This document shows, one piece after another, positions 51,054 to 63,675 of a stretch of 64,000 bases of DNA. Source of the DNA: Rotaria sp. Silwood1 (Eukaryota; Rotifera; Eurotatoria; Philodinida; Philodinidae); assembly GCA_905250075.1 (NCBI GenBank), contig CAJNOP010000191.1:143090-207089 (forward strand). Direction: 5' to 3'. Both the position numbers and the translations under genes were made by a program. The notes under the pieces were generated by a model, which did not search any database, was not told the origin of the DNA, and saw only the letters and a program-made list of their open reading frames with translations. Position 1 is the stretch's first letter, and each line of letters opens with the position of its first letter.

Positions 51054-52837
51054 GAATGTTCATGATCGAGACTTTTCTGAATGATTGAAGTTGGATTCAT
51101 GCCATATCTTTTGAATTTCGGACCCGCTATTTTTTGTTTCTTATAAATTGTTTTGGTTCTCTAGTGTGACGCGCATGATGTATTATTTATGTTGGATTTA
51201 GTTAATAAATGGACAGAAGGTTTGAGATTTGCGAGTCAAATGTTAATTTCATTGACAACACAGTCCACTTAGTGTTACACGTCCGATACGAATTCATCGA
51301 TCCATTGCATCTTGCTAACCATACTGCTGTTATTTAAGCAGAGTAGTCTCCTAACTAGCATTTCATGCCCTTTTATTTCATAGAATACTTGCTGCCACCT
51401 GAAGTTATCGTACGCTAATAGAACAATAAGAAAAACATGCACATTTTTTCTATAAAAGGATTGCAGAAAATGTTGATCCTTATAGCTCTACGATAAACAG
51501 GTACTGAACAGAGTATTTTTTTTGATCAGTTGAAAAAGAGAAATACTCGCAAAATAAATTAGTAAGTCGTATATAAATTCATCAAACATATTTTACAAGA
51601 CTTTTGTTCATATAACAGTTACAAATTTATTGTCTGTTTGCTTCTCTTTTTTTACTTGTGTCATTTCATTCACGAACATGTGACAAATATAAATCATGCA
51701 TTTTTTGAAAGAGTAGAAAATTTCCTATCAATTGATAAAAAAATATTCTTTGCAAAACGTTTCTATCGAAAAATTATCAAAGACATTTAGGAGAGAATAT
51801 TTGTGACATTTTTCTGAATCTCATGACAAGTGTGGATTTTTTTTAAAGAATACTTCTAATTTCTGTTGTGTCGTTTCGTTTATGAACGTGTTATACAAAT
51901 AAGTTACATATAATTCGAAGGAAAAATAAAAGTTCTATCGTTTAGTTAGAAAAACGGTTTCTTTCAGCACTAATTTATCGAAGAGAAATAGAAATCGTCA
52001 TCTAGTGCCATTACTTTAGCATTGTAGATTATCTGCTTTTCATATATCGCTTATCTCGAGAGATGTATGTGACAAGTTTGAACAGATTTATATCAGATCT
52101 TTCTGTGACCATATAATCGATGTTGAGACTTTCTGATGAAATGTAAGCAGTAGTTAGCCCTACAAAAGATCTAGTATCGGCAAAAAATCACTTGTTTCTG
52201 TGTTTGTAGCTCTGTTTGTTACACAATTTTCAATTAGTTTTGAAGTATGTAATGAGAAAAATGAACTACTGCTGTACAAAATGTAGTCAAGATGTCTATG
52301 TCTATATCATTCATAAACTGATAGTGTGATTAGCGTTTTGAAAGTTTGGAAAATGTTGACTGTATTTTGAATTTTCAAAAGAATTTTTCCATTATTAATG
52401 GATTTATACTTCAGTAGTCTAAAATAATGAATGCGATGGACTGGTTCATAGCTAGATGGTCTTTATGTATAATAAAATTAGCCATCTCTCATCATCTATA
52501 CTGTGCCATTGTGAGGCTCGCATTGAAAAACTCTCTAAACTGTTAGACTTCTAACTGCTTGAAAATTGTCGCACCGCAAGTTTTAAGTTTTAAAAGACAG
52601 TTAAAATTTGTGAAAACAAAAAAAGTTAAGATTCTAAAAGAATTCCTTTGATCAAATATTTTGTGTAACGTAATACTGCCCATGTTGAAAAAAATAACGA
52701 CCAATTTTAATTATGACTGATTTACTTAATTATTTTATTGAGCAGTAAAGAAAAAGTTTAAAAAATGCACATGTGAGTAAAATTCTAACTGGAAAATCTA
52801 TGAAGCAGTCAAATGAAAAATTGAAAATTCAATTGCT
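51054..52837. other. AT-rich intergenic DNA
   Basis: Nothing beyond short AT-driven frames; 3' flanks of the sulfatase and of the convergent secreted-protein gene. Confidence 0.6.
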
Positions 52838-53593
52838 TCAATAAATTGCTTGTTGATCCCTAATGTGTACCCAAAGGCGTGTATCATTTTGAACATGACC
52901 ATACGAATAGTAGTGCCAACCGCCAAATTGCATTAAATGAGCGTTCGCTGTCCAACTATTTCCAGCATATGTGGTTCCATTCATTTGTGGAATGTATATT
53001 CCATCATCAAATGTGACCAAACGCCAACCAGTACTATATCAGTAAAGGCATAGACAAGTGCATTGCTCAACTCAATGAAGAATGCTTACCAGAAATACTT
53101 AGCACACAATGCATCAACAGCTGCTCGACTACTAAATTGAGAACCAGCAACTGGCAATGTGATTGTGATATGCCCATTGTCCAACCAGCGTAGTACCAGG
53201 CAGACATGGCAGCACCATTTCCGAGTATGAGATAAGGTGATCGGGATGAATCGTCTATCTTCATACAAAGCACAGACCGTTGTTCGGTGCATAAGGTATC
53301 ACCTGTATAAGCATTGCAATCCATTCCATTCGGATCGTACCAATTTCGACAGCGGGCAAGATCAATGCTGAACGGAACCAAATGATCCCATTTAACAAAT
53401 GTCAAACCTTTTTTTACTACTATAAAATATAATTAGGTGCCATTTCTTATAGGCATACAACAGATATCGAACTCCAACCGTTTAGTTTTATCGTCTCAGA
53501 TTCAGTAGTACTCTCGTCTATAATTGGCACTTTTTCATTCCATAGAGATGTTTTCAGAAGAAGCGCAGTAATTATTATGTAAACAGTCTGCAT
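52838..53593 (-). pseudogene. Secreted bacterial-like protein, one-base frameshift
   Basis: Minus-strand exons are 53593-53473 (signal peptide M-Q-T-V-Y-I-I-I-T-A-L-L-L, then an acidic spacer), 53419-53090 and 53033-52838. Exon 2 has W-D-H-L-V-P-F-S, C-R-N-W-Y, G-M-D-C-N-A-Y-T-G-D-T and S-V-L-C-M-K. Exon 3 has G-W-R-L-V-T-F-D-D-G and ends W-V-H-I-R-D-Q-Q. This pattern recalls small secreted proteins of Gram-negative bacteria that end in a similar W-V-x-I-x-D-Q motif; their function is unknown to me. The frame changes by one base at a G-run (C-run at 53173-53175 on the plus strand). Before it the reading is G-W-T-M-G, after it I-T-I-T-L-P-V-A-G-S. One missing base in a homopolymer may be a real mutation or an assembly error. 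The exon 1/2 junction uses a GTTCGA donor and is less certain. A Tc1/mariner-like MITE lies 119 bp upstream. Confidence 0.6.
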
Positions 53594-53711
53594 GTTGCTC
53601 TGAAATAAAGAATGTGACAAAAGTGTCGATACGCATAATCAATTTTCACATCTTAAGTGTTATTTCAGTTAAAAATGCTCATATTTATGTAATAGAGACT
53701 ATGAAATACTA

Positions 53712-54274
53712 GGGGGATCAAAAAGTTCTGAGAATTTTAACAATGATCATGCCGGATTTGGTAACCTATCCAGAATTAAAAAACCAAACACATCATATTG
53801 TAGAGCAAGTCAAGGCGCGTCGAATAGTATACCACAAATCCTGTTTTCATAAGATTTTGAGGGAACCGGACTGGATTTACTGGCATACGCCCATGAATTC
53901 AAAGATTCACCAATAGCTACTACCCCTGGAAAACGATGATGAATCATCGAAAAGTCGCATTTTTCTCTATCAAAGATTGGACGATCGGAAATGCTGAGCA
54001 TATGAGCTTGTAGCTCGTGAAAAGCACTACAAAACTGTATATAGGAAAATTATTTTTATAAACACTTTCGACTGATACCAAGGCTAACAATGGTCGCCTA
54101 CCAATAAATCCAGTCTGGTTCCCTCAAAATCTTATGAAAACAAGATTTGTTATGTACCATTCAACACATCTCGACTTGCTCTACAACATGGCATGTTTTG
54201 TTTTTCTAATTCTGAATAGGTCGCTAAATCCGACACCCTCCTTTTCAAAATTCTCAGAACTTTTCGATCCTCCC
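53712..54274. mobile_element. Tc1/mariner-like MITE with long inverted arms
   Basis: Inverted arms of about 175-185 bp (53712-53895 and 54095-54274) start GGGGGATCAAAAAGTTCTGA on the left and GGGAGGATCGAAAAGTTCTG on the right, and match along their length by eye with scattered substitutions. TA flanks both sides (53710-53711 and 54275-54276), the target duplication of Tc1/mariner. The middle (about 200 bp) has no transposase. Confidence 0.8.
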
Positions 54275-54578
54275 TATGTATATCGCTTTTGTTATTGCAA
54301 AGGTGTGTACAACACAACATTAAGTATAATAATTCGCAGTGATTATTAGTATGTTACGTTTAACGATATCATCTGTATTCAGAAACACAATGATAATAGG
54401 TGCTGAAGTAACTATACAGACTTGAAAAAGTGAACTTCCTTTACTTTCTCTCGGAAATTGTAAGCGAGGAGACCAGAAAATTCTCTAAAATCACAGACAA
54501 TGAAAGACTTTTTTTGGCATGTTACTGCTTGCACTTAGTCAAATAGTCAAATCAATATGCAGAGAGTCTTCATAATCA

Positions 54579-54654
54579 GGGTGTAGGTCTGAGTGTGGGC
54601 GTGGGGTGTGGGCGTGGGGTGTGAACATAGCATAAATTCACACCCACACCCTCC
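54579..54654. repeat. G-rich/C-rich hairpin, telomere-like (copy 17)
   Basis: GGGTGTAGGTCTGAGTGTGGGC, then GTGGGGTGTGGGCGTGGGGTGT, faces CACACCCACACCCTCC across about 18 nt. It lies about 300 bp from the mariner-like MITE. Confidence 0.75.
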
Positions 54655-57600
54655 AATATGTGATATTATTGAAAAATGAAACTGATACATAAAAAAATTT
54701 ATGCAAAAAAATCCTCTGTATATTTTATTTGTATTTATGATTTCATAAATTTTTGTGAACTATCTAGCAAAAATTAAAAATTATACGCTCGTAAAAACTT
54801 GTCTACTATTTATTTTATAATAATAAATGTTGTCTTTATATTTAGTGTATGAATATAAAGATATGATTTATACTTATTATTTTTTTTTAAACAGAAATCA
54901 AAACAAAGTAACACCATCAGTAGCAGATATAATGACTTTTGGAAGTGATCAAGAAATCATTGTAACAAATAATTTCAGATGAAGATTAGATTCAATTTGG
55001 AGCTCTGACATGTCTTATTAGTGCCAGAAATAAGACTTCGCTGTGGCACAGGGTACTTAAATTCAAAACTCACTTGTTGATATTGCAATTATGTGATGTA
55101 ATTTAAACTTAAAGAACTGGTTTCAGAGAGACAAAGTATAATACGAATGTGTCTATATAGCGGGTGTACTTCCGAGCTCAGTTAATGTGACGAAAAAGAA
55201 AATTTAACTTTATCATACCTTGAAATTGCAAATATGAAAATGTTTTGTACACAATATCTATGCTACATTTAGCAGCTACTCAAGAAATTTGACATGTTCG
55301 ACAAAGCCATGTGATTGCACATCGAAGTAATGTACAGGTATACATCTAGTCACATGGATTCGAGCACTTTCTTATATCTTTATATTTTATTAACATGAAA
55401 ATTAATTTAATTTAAGATCAAGATTTAACTAAAAATACAACAAATTAGATACCATATATTAATATGCAATTGAATAAATAAAATACATAAATAAAAACAA
55501 TGAAACTGGAATTTAAACTATAACCTTTCGTCAAAGCAAGGTTGTCTGTATCATACATTTATGAATATAAAACTTTTAATTTTGTAAAGGTTTGATAAAA
55601 ATAAATTTGTTTGTCGAGATGTTACAATTTAATTTTCAGGATTATGAAATTATTGTTTTATGAATGTTATTAATTGAATCGTATATTAATTTATCATTAA
55701 GAATATTTTATTTTGATTTTTACTTAATTCTTAATTTTAAACTAAATTAATTTTCGTTTTAATAACATATGAAGAAATAAGAGTAATTCACCAAAAACAC
55801 AAATTAATTAAATCTGTCCTTAATAATAGGCGGTAATGAAAGTATCATATATATTTTTGACGAAAGAAGCTCACCAGAGGATATGAAGTAGCATAGAGAT
55901 TCCTGTTCTCAGATTATTATCACTCAAGCAGAGAAGAATTTTAGAAAACACAACTTTTGAAGTGTTCAGCTATGTGTAATAAAACATGGTCTTATAAACA
56001 CCAAAAAAATCTAAACTGTAAGTGTGAATATGCACACAACTATTAAATTCCATTGTTCTTTATCATGTGTACGTATAAAACATCCCTTTCATAAGCATTT
56101 TCACGTTCAATTTGTCTCAATTGATAGTAATGTTAGCATTATTACAAGACCTATTTGCACATTTTTGAAAATATTATTTTCATTTCCATTTTCACTGAAA
56201 ACCTCCAATGTTCTAACAACTAGGAAGGATGAACTATGAATGTGATTAGAAATGAGATTTTCTCGTTCATGTCATTTCGAAAGTTCAAACCTTCATCGGT
56301 CTTCTAAATAAGTGAAACTTTTTCTAAATAGGTTTATAAGCAGAAAACCAAACATAATAGTTATTAGCATTTAAATGTATGATGACTCTTTATGATTGTA
56401 TTTATTCACAAAATATGTATTTTATGAATGAAAAACTCCTTCGATTATGGTTGTTTATGCTAATCAATCATTTGGTATTTCACGCACTTCTTTATTTTAA
56501 CTGTAACAACTAATATTGAACGACCACAAAAATATCGATTGTCAGTGAAATATAGTCGAAAAAAACATGAAGTTTTTGAGAGTAACAATAATATACATAA
56601 AATTCACAATTTACTTCATATCATGATATTTTCCCTCTAATTGATTTTTCTTTCAGATCCACGCCAATAAACCTTTCATCATGTCTGTAAAATAATCCAG
56701 ATCATTTACTCAGTTTTCTCTTACATGTACGTTCGTGATTATCAATTGTGGAAATGAGAAAGAAGACAAAGAATCTCAAAGATGACATACTGGCGCCTGA
56801 ATTTAAAGTTCTTTGCTTTTCCTTCTTTTGTCTGAATCTGATGATTTTTTTTCTTCACTTGAGTTCGATTCTTCCATAGTTCGAATCCAAAGACTATAAT
56901 AAACATTAAACTTGATATTCTTTTTCTGTGTCTTTTTTGTATACTTTAAGATAACTCGTTTTCAACTTTCATGTATTGCGGTAATCGTTTCACTTCATTT
57001 TTTTTGCTATAATGATGCTTTTGTATTGTCTGTTTTACATATGACTTATATGACTTTTTCTGAAGCATTTTATACGTTTATACCATGAGATACATAGTTC
57101 GGTACACACGTAGTTAAATGAATCGTCAGAAATTTACTAACGAAATGTTTAGAAAAATAGTTAGATAGTAAATTTGTGAGATAGATAGATAGTTAATTTT
57201 CATTGTAAAGTGAAGTTTTAGGAGATATTTTTTGAATAATAATAGAACAAGAACTTGATTTCAGGTTTGCAACATTGTTTACAATCAAATGTTGATTGAT
57301 AAAAGAAGACTGTTCATATGTCCAAAAAGAAAATCAAGAAAAATCGTTGTTAGCTATCTAAAAAGAAGGGTGACGTGCGGGTATAATTCATCTTCTTACT
57401 CAACCTAAACCCAATATAAAGAGAAGCTCAAAGTACTTTAATGATTGGGGAGTGAATTCTAGTATATTCGAAAGTAGAAAATCTGACCTACTCGGCTATA
57501 TGCATGAAACTCGAAAATCTTTAATTTGGACAAAAATTGAAATTTTTGACGAAGGAAATGAAGGGACTCAAAGATAAGTTCAGTTTCTTTCCAGTCTGTA

Positions 57601-57742
57601 ATATGAACGAGTTAGAAACTTTCGGAAAAGAAAAATTCAAGATCGCACATAAAACTAATTATTTATAGATGTTACGAGTTCACCCATGAATCTTTAGTCT
57701 CAAAGTAACCGACTATCTATATATTTTTACTTCATCGATTAA

Positions 57743-58612
57743 TCAATCATTTATTTTAAAATAGAAAAAAAAAAGAATACATAGAAGCAAAGTAAGAAGT
57801 TTAATTTTGATACGTATTGAAGCATTGGCCGGAGTACTACTGGTCGAACTAGTCGAAATAATCGTGGTATTGTTTAGAATAGCATTTTTGACGTACAAAC
57901 AGGCCATGGTGGCGCTGATTTCACCTGATTGAATGGGTCTTCCGAGAAAAAATGTAAATACTGTATGATTAAATTCAGTTTGGCCGTTTGGCAATGGAGA
58001 ACTCTGATAATAGACCCATGTCTTCGAGAGATCTGTTGCAGTGTCAGAACCCATCATGAATTCGTCATTACGAGAGAACACTTGACCAATAAAGGTGCTT
58101 CCAATTCTTAGCGATTGAGGGCATGCAGATGGAAGGTTACCTGTGAAAGAAAAGTCGCCGCCACACATTGATGCATTGACATCTGAGCTCATCGAGTTGA
58201 TGATATTGTTCAGAATACCTTCAGAACATTGACTTCCCCACAAGCCATCGCAGCTTCCATGTCCATTGTCACCATTCGAAAGGAGATTATCACCAAAACT
58301 GAAAGAAATCCCAAACGCAATACATTGGCCTGTTGAATTCACAGTTGTTGAACCACGAAGAGCTAATATTGTTGTTCTCATCGAAGAGTCATTGTTTGCT
58401 GGTATGTCGTACATGGATAAATACAAATTAATTGGAGCGATAGAAGAAACCAAAGAATAGATTGAAATATTCCGAGATACTGTTAAGTTGGGCAGCTGAC
58501 CGTTTACGGGAGGCTCACCATCAACGACAATAATAGAATCGTTGTTCGAATCAGTAGCGACGAGGCAAATAACGAGGGCTAACAGCCCGAGATGAATCAT
58601 GTTTCGACTCAT
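57743..58612 (-). CDS. Probable GPI-anchored secreted surface protein, intronless
   Basis: A single frame of 289 residues. The N-terminus is a signal peptide (M-I-H-L-G-L-L-A-L-V-I-C-L-V-A). The body is rich in Asn/Ser/Thr with many N-x-S/T sequons and about seven Cys, including G-Q-C, G-S-C-D-G-L-W-G-S-Q-C and A-S-M-C-G-G. Near the C-terminus there is a Ser/Thr run (S-T-S-S-T-S-S-T-P-A-N-A-S), then a short basic patch and a hydrophobic tail, the layout of a GPI-anchor signal. I recognise no named domain; the GxGxC ... SxC-x-x-x-I-L pattern is reminiscent of secreted GPI proteins of ascomycete fungi, so fungal origin is possible. Lack of introns in a gene this long is unusual for the region and supports foreign origin weakly. 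No frame damage seen. Confidence 0.7.
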   Translation of the reverse strand: MSRNMIHLGLLALVICLVATDSNNDSIIVVDGEPPVNGQLPNLTVSRNISIYSLVSSIAPINLYLSMYDIPANNDSSMRTTILALRGSTTVNSTGQCIAFGISFSFGDNLLSNGDNGHGSCDGLWGSQCSEGILNNIINSMSSDVNASMCGGDFSFTGNLPSACPQSLRIGSTFIGQVFSRNDEFMMGSDTATDLSKTWVYYQSSPLPNGQTEFNHTVFTFFLGRPIQSGEISATMACLYVKNAILNNTTIISTSSTSSTPANASIRIKIKLLTLLLCILFFFYFKIND

Positions 58613-60545
58613 GAGTGATTTCTAAGATTTTGCTTTTTCTGTGAAGTAAAAAAATCCTAATTGAAGAGGCAGAAAAATTAGGCAAATATTATTCAAGATT
58701 TAAAAAAAAAGATTGTATCTACAATCTCTTAAAAAATCAAGATTTTCTGTTGTATCAAATTTTAGACTAAATCGTGAATAAGATCGTGATAAGAATAAAC
58801 AGAACAACCCTCTCAGATTCTCTTCGAGATTTTACTTTCGGATCCAATAAGAATTAATGTATAATCAAGTTCTGTATTTTGACGAAAATGGATATGTACA
58901 TCATCTCACATCTATTTTTGCTAAGTCTTAATCGTTTCACTCTTGAACAACAAAGTATTACTTGTAACATTCTGAAAAGACACACTAAAGGTGACTCATT
59001 GCTGACGGATATATCAATTAAGACTTTCTTCTATATTGTTGGTACTCGATAACTGTCAACAAAGTTTCTGCTTACATTATGAAACACACATATTCATACA
59101 TAGTTGAAAGTTTTTTTATTCAAAAATTTTTTCTTAGTCACCGACGAGATCTGAGAGTGAGAGAAACAACGAACCTACTCGTTTACTTCAAAGCAAAGTA
59201 ATGTTTGAAAAGTTATGCGTAGTGCCTATTATTATATATGTGCTTTTATCGCTCTATTACCTCTCTTTTTTTCGCTCTCTTACATACTCGATTTTTGCCG
59301 ACGATGGTTAGAAACAAGATGAATATAGAACACATGCTAATGTATGTATTTTTTTATTTTGCATCTGTTGATCCTTTCAAGGACAGAAAAACAAAGAGAA
59401 CCTGTGTTAGTGATTGATTTGCACTTGTCACATTGAAGGCAATAATAATTAACGTATACATAAAACGTTTTACCGGAGAAAGCCATTAAATTTGTTTGTT
59501 TCAGTTTTTTTCACTACGCAATTGCATGATTCCAAAAAAAAAAATGTTCGATGCAATTTTGCAATGAGAAATATCAATTTATAAATAAGAAAAAGGAAAG
59601 ATGTAGTAAACTTCTTCCTGTATTAGAACATTTCCCTGATCAAAAGTTCGCAAGACGTCATAGAAGAGCCGGGTGTTCTAATCTGACCAAGGAAAAAAAT
59701 TTTAAATTTTCGATTTTTGAATCTCATTGTATTGTCAAATGATTTAAACTGCTGTTATGCGAATAGTAGAGATACTTCATGCATTAGAATTTTAACATTT
59801 TATTAGAACAACAATATTACGACTTACTCTTTCTTCTCATTTTTCGTATCTCGCTTCTATTTGCAACCTTTTTCCTCATGTGTACGTATGAGAAAGATTC
59901 GTGTCTCACAAGAACAAAGTCAAAAGAGTTAAACATTTTTGTAATTATCGCACATTAGAGATAGTGTTCATAGCAGAAGCATTGAATCAATCGGTGATTT
60001 CTTCTCTAAGCAATGCTTCTTGCAGTAGAATGACTTGTTGCAAATAATTTTGGAAATTTAATATCTTCGACAGAATCCAGTGTACCAAGCTAAAACTTTC
60101 AGACAATAACAACCATTAGTACTACTAATCGTAGTAAAAGTTTCAGCTCGAACGACTTTGCTAAAAATGAGAAATTAAATTTTCATTGTAAAGCTCTCAT
60201 AAGTGCCTAATAACTTCTAATAAAAAGTACCATCTGACGTATTAAAGTTGTCTTGCTTCGGATTGGTGAGTAATTCATTAATATTATTGTTGCATTTTGA
60301 AAGTATTACTTTGCTGCTCATCGAATTACTCTCATATTTTCACATTGATTGCCTTTCGCAATGCCAGTTATTCAAGAAAAAGACTTGAAAATGCAAGACA
60401 GATTGTCGCCAATTGTAATCAATCTAAAAAAACCAGAAATTGAAAATGGTATGCATAAATTTGTTGTTTACCTTTCAAATCGATCTTCTCGGTAATCTTG
60501 TAGAAATTGCACTGAAAATTTTTTCATCATAAAGCAATAAAATGT
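58613..60545. other. AT-rich intergenic DNA
   Basis: No domain, structured repeat or gene supported; the 63-codon frame at 59551 is AT-driven. Confidence 0.6.
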
Positions 60546-60992
60546 TCAGCGTTCGTTGATATTAATTTTGAAACGAAAAATGAAAACATAGATTTGTAAA
60601 AGATTTTTCAATGCTTGTTTTCTAATACCAAAAGCAGCTGATACGTTAACTTGCCCATTTTGAACATTAATCATGATCGAGCTGAATAATTCGAGATTTC
60701 TTATTTGTGTAGTCATCAATGCAAGTGTAACACTAACTGTTGGATATGACTCTCGAAGAATTGGAACGGATATTTTCTGTTTGATTTTTTTGCGCAATTG
60801 AGAATGTTGACACAAAAAATACGAACGAAAATAGAAAAGTAACAAAATAAACAAGAAAAAAGAGATAAACCTCAGCTTAAACACCATATGCTGATGGAAG
60901 ACCACATACATCAGGAAAAGCAATAATATAAACTACAGATTGATCAATTGTGTTGATATTTGCTGATGCTCTTGATTCACCGATACCACATA
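60546..60992 (-). CDS. Two-exon fragment of unknown protein
   Basis: Minus-strand exon 60992-60883 (with G-I-G-E-S-R-A-S-A-N-I-N-T-I-D-Q and F-P-D-V-C-G-L-P-S-A-Y-G) and exon 60776-60546 (with P-I-L-R-E-S-Y-P-T-V-S-V-T-L-A-L-M and Q-N-G-Q-V-N-V-S-A-A-F-G-I-R) can be joined in phase 0 across a 106-bp intron. Codon use and composition look like protein, unlike the flanks. No start codon or upstream exons were found past 60992, and I recognise no family. It could be the 3' end of a gene whose 5' part is diverged, or debris. No function is offered. Confidence 0.35.
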
Positions 60993-62270
60993 CTGATCGT
61001 TATATTTCAGTTTTATTTCAGATAAAATCAGATACAGATTTAACATGAAAACTATTTTCTGCTATTAGTTATCCATGTAATTCTGCTTCGACTGAAACGA
61101 TGCATGTTTCAAGAAAGTAAAATTCAGCTATGAAAACTTATTTCAGTTTATATTCGACTCGATTTGTAGCAGGTATTTTGCATGGTAGGATGGTGTAACG
61201 AGCCGAGAAAATAAAATACAGACTGTTGTGAAAGTATAGTTTTAATATCTTATTTTGATTAATGAAATTGATACAATGATTTCTTCAAATAGTTACTTAG
61301 CTAAAATTGTGAGTTCGTCAATTAGATCAAAGTTTTATTTCTTCAATTAATACTTATTTCGTCTATTGATAACACAAAATAGATGGGACTTGTAATAACT
61401 TTGTTTTGAAGCGTCTTTTTTCTTACTTGATTCTTTCATTATATGAACCAATTTTAGATTAAATTATAGAAAATGTTTAATTACTATTGTAATGAGAACG
61501 ATAATACTGTTCAATTTACGTTGTTTTCGTGGTTTCATTTTGCTAATATTTTGCTTCGATTATACATGCACTCAGCAATATTAGTTGTTTTCCACTCGAT
61601 ATTGTATACTTCAATGTTGGAATCTTGTGATAATGTTATTTACATTTGTATCTCGCATACTTCTGTATCCAACCTTAACTCATATTTATCACCACAAACA
61701 GTTTGTTTGTCTTTGTTTACAAGCTACTTTTGAGTCTCAAGTAGTGATACACTTTACACAAAGTCATGAGCACATACAAATCAACTAAGATATTTTGCCT
61801 TTGTTCTAGTCGAGACTTGATTAGTTATTACAAAAAATAAAAATTGAAAGAAAATGAGATGGGAAATCGAAATAGATTGAAGTTTTCAAGATAAGCACGA
61901 AGCAACTGTCTAATTCAATATTGTAAACCAATTAGTAAGAAAGTGATCGGTTCTGAAATAGTTCTAAGCCTTGTCTCTATCGTGTTTTGAACAAAAGCTT
62001 ATCAATACAGTGTCTAGCAAAGATAAAAATTGTCACCTTATATGAATTTTTTTTATTACAAAATTAGTTTATATATGATAGTTTAGAGATCGAAGAAGAT
62101 ATTTTTCGAGATTCTTGGATTTTTCAACTTACAAAAACCTTTTTAAGTGCAAAATATCAAATGAAAACCAAAGTTTTTCGCATGGACAAATTTTTTTTTG
62201 TAATTACACATATGTATATTACTGATTTTGAAGGCTAAGCAAGGGGAGAAAAAGCTGATTCTATGGCGAT

Positions 62271-62379
62271 AGAATCATCGGAATCGCACAGAATCAATAG
62301 AATCACACAGAATCAATAGAATCACACAGAATCAATGGAATCACATAGAATCACTCAGAATCACGTGGAATCACTCGGA
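62271..62379. repeat. GAATCA-based tandem repeat (9/10-bp units in 19-bp dimers)
   Basis: Units AGAATCAAT and AGAATCACAC alternate to give a 19-bp dimer for about three rounds, then decay into variants (GAATCACAT, GAATCACTC, GAATCACGT). The edges are more diverged than the centre. Confidence 0.9.
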
Positions 62380-63579
62380 ATAAAATACCTAAGAAATGCA
62401 TGTCTATGCTTCTTATCATGCTTGATCGAATACATTTCATCGGTTAGAAGCAGTTAATTGGCTTTTGGCAGCTTTTCACCGAGTAGTACAATCAATTTCA
62501 CCATTTTACAACAAAGAAGCAGATTTTGTTAAACTCCTATATACTTTCGAAGAAAATATACACGCTTGTAGGTTTAAATCATGGTTTTTGCAACTTCCTC
62601 TTCGCTCTAGCAATGGCGAGTGAGAAGGGGAGAACAAAGTCAAAGATTATTGAGTAGGTTTCTATAGTATAGAGAAAAGGCGCGTAAGCAATAACGATGG
62701 TTATATTATTCTAAAACTCTTTACACCCTAACTACGTAGTCTAAATATGGCAGGTTTTGGTATTTAATGCAGCGAAAGGGTGTTATCGTAGGTGTCATTC
62801 AGTAGGTCGATGCTATTATTCATTTCATAGAGTAAGAATAGGATGAGCACCATGTAAAAATATGAAATAGCTGAATTCCAAATTTAGAAAAAACTCAACT
62901 TATATCTCATAATTTGTCAAAACAAGTAATATTGTGTCAGACTCTTCCTAAATGATCAAATCAACGTATATAGCAAGTTAATATGGTAGTCAAATAGACG
63001 ATTGAAAGAATAAAATGATATTTACACTTCATATAACATGTGTCGCATATTATCATTGGAAGAAAAGAATTGATGCATTGAAGATGTACTGCATTTCACA
63101 ATAGAAAAACGTTTTCAGTCTAACAATATTAAATGAATCTAATAAATTGCTCGAATAATAATGATACATGGATACATTTTCGACATGATTAAATGTAAGA
63201 GCACGCGTATCAGCTATAAAAAGTTGTAACCGTTTTGGATGATTTATTTGTTAAGTTATTTGGAGCTCTTTCATATTTTATCTCAAGTATACAACAAATA
63301 GAGTTTCTGAATGCCACATTTTCATTCATCAAGAGACCAAAGCGATAAGTTTTCGGACAGATTTTACCATATCAACCAGATTATCTAACAATTTTCTGGT
63401 ACATGATCAGGTTCCCAAGCAGTTTTCAATTGATTGAGCCCAGAACGATTCTTCGACTTTTCAAAGTCATTGAAGTGAATCTGATTTTCTAAGTCAGAAC
63501 ACCTAGAAAACTTGACTGGCTGCTGGAAGCAGCGACATGAGTCTAATTGGCACGTTAAAAACTGCTCTAAAATATGGAT

Positions 63580-63675
63580 GATCCTTTATCTTTAATATCC
63601 TTTATACTAAAGGATAAAGATAAATGATTTACTTATCGCTATTTTCTAAAGATAAAGGATTCATTTATCTTTGCT
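63580..63675. repeat. Palindromic cluster of TTTATCTTT/AAAGATAAA
   Basis: CCTTTATCTTTAATATCCTTTA and TAAAGGATAAAGATAAATGA face each other across 2-3 nt, and a further AAAGATAAAGGATTCATTTATCTTT follows. AT-rich nested hairpins; no coding. Confidence 0.7.

Larger units (their letters stand above)
53594..57742. other. Intergenic DNA with a MITE and a G-rich hairpin
   Basis: A terminal-inverted-repeat element (53712-54274) and a telomere-like hairpin (54579-54654) are listed separately. A GATA microsatellite lies at 57164-57194. No gene is supported; the frame at 56024-56239 has no recognisable domain. Confidence 0.55.
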
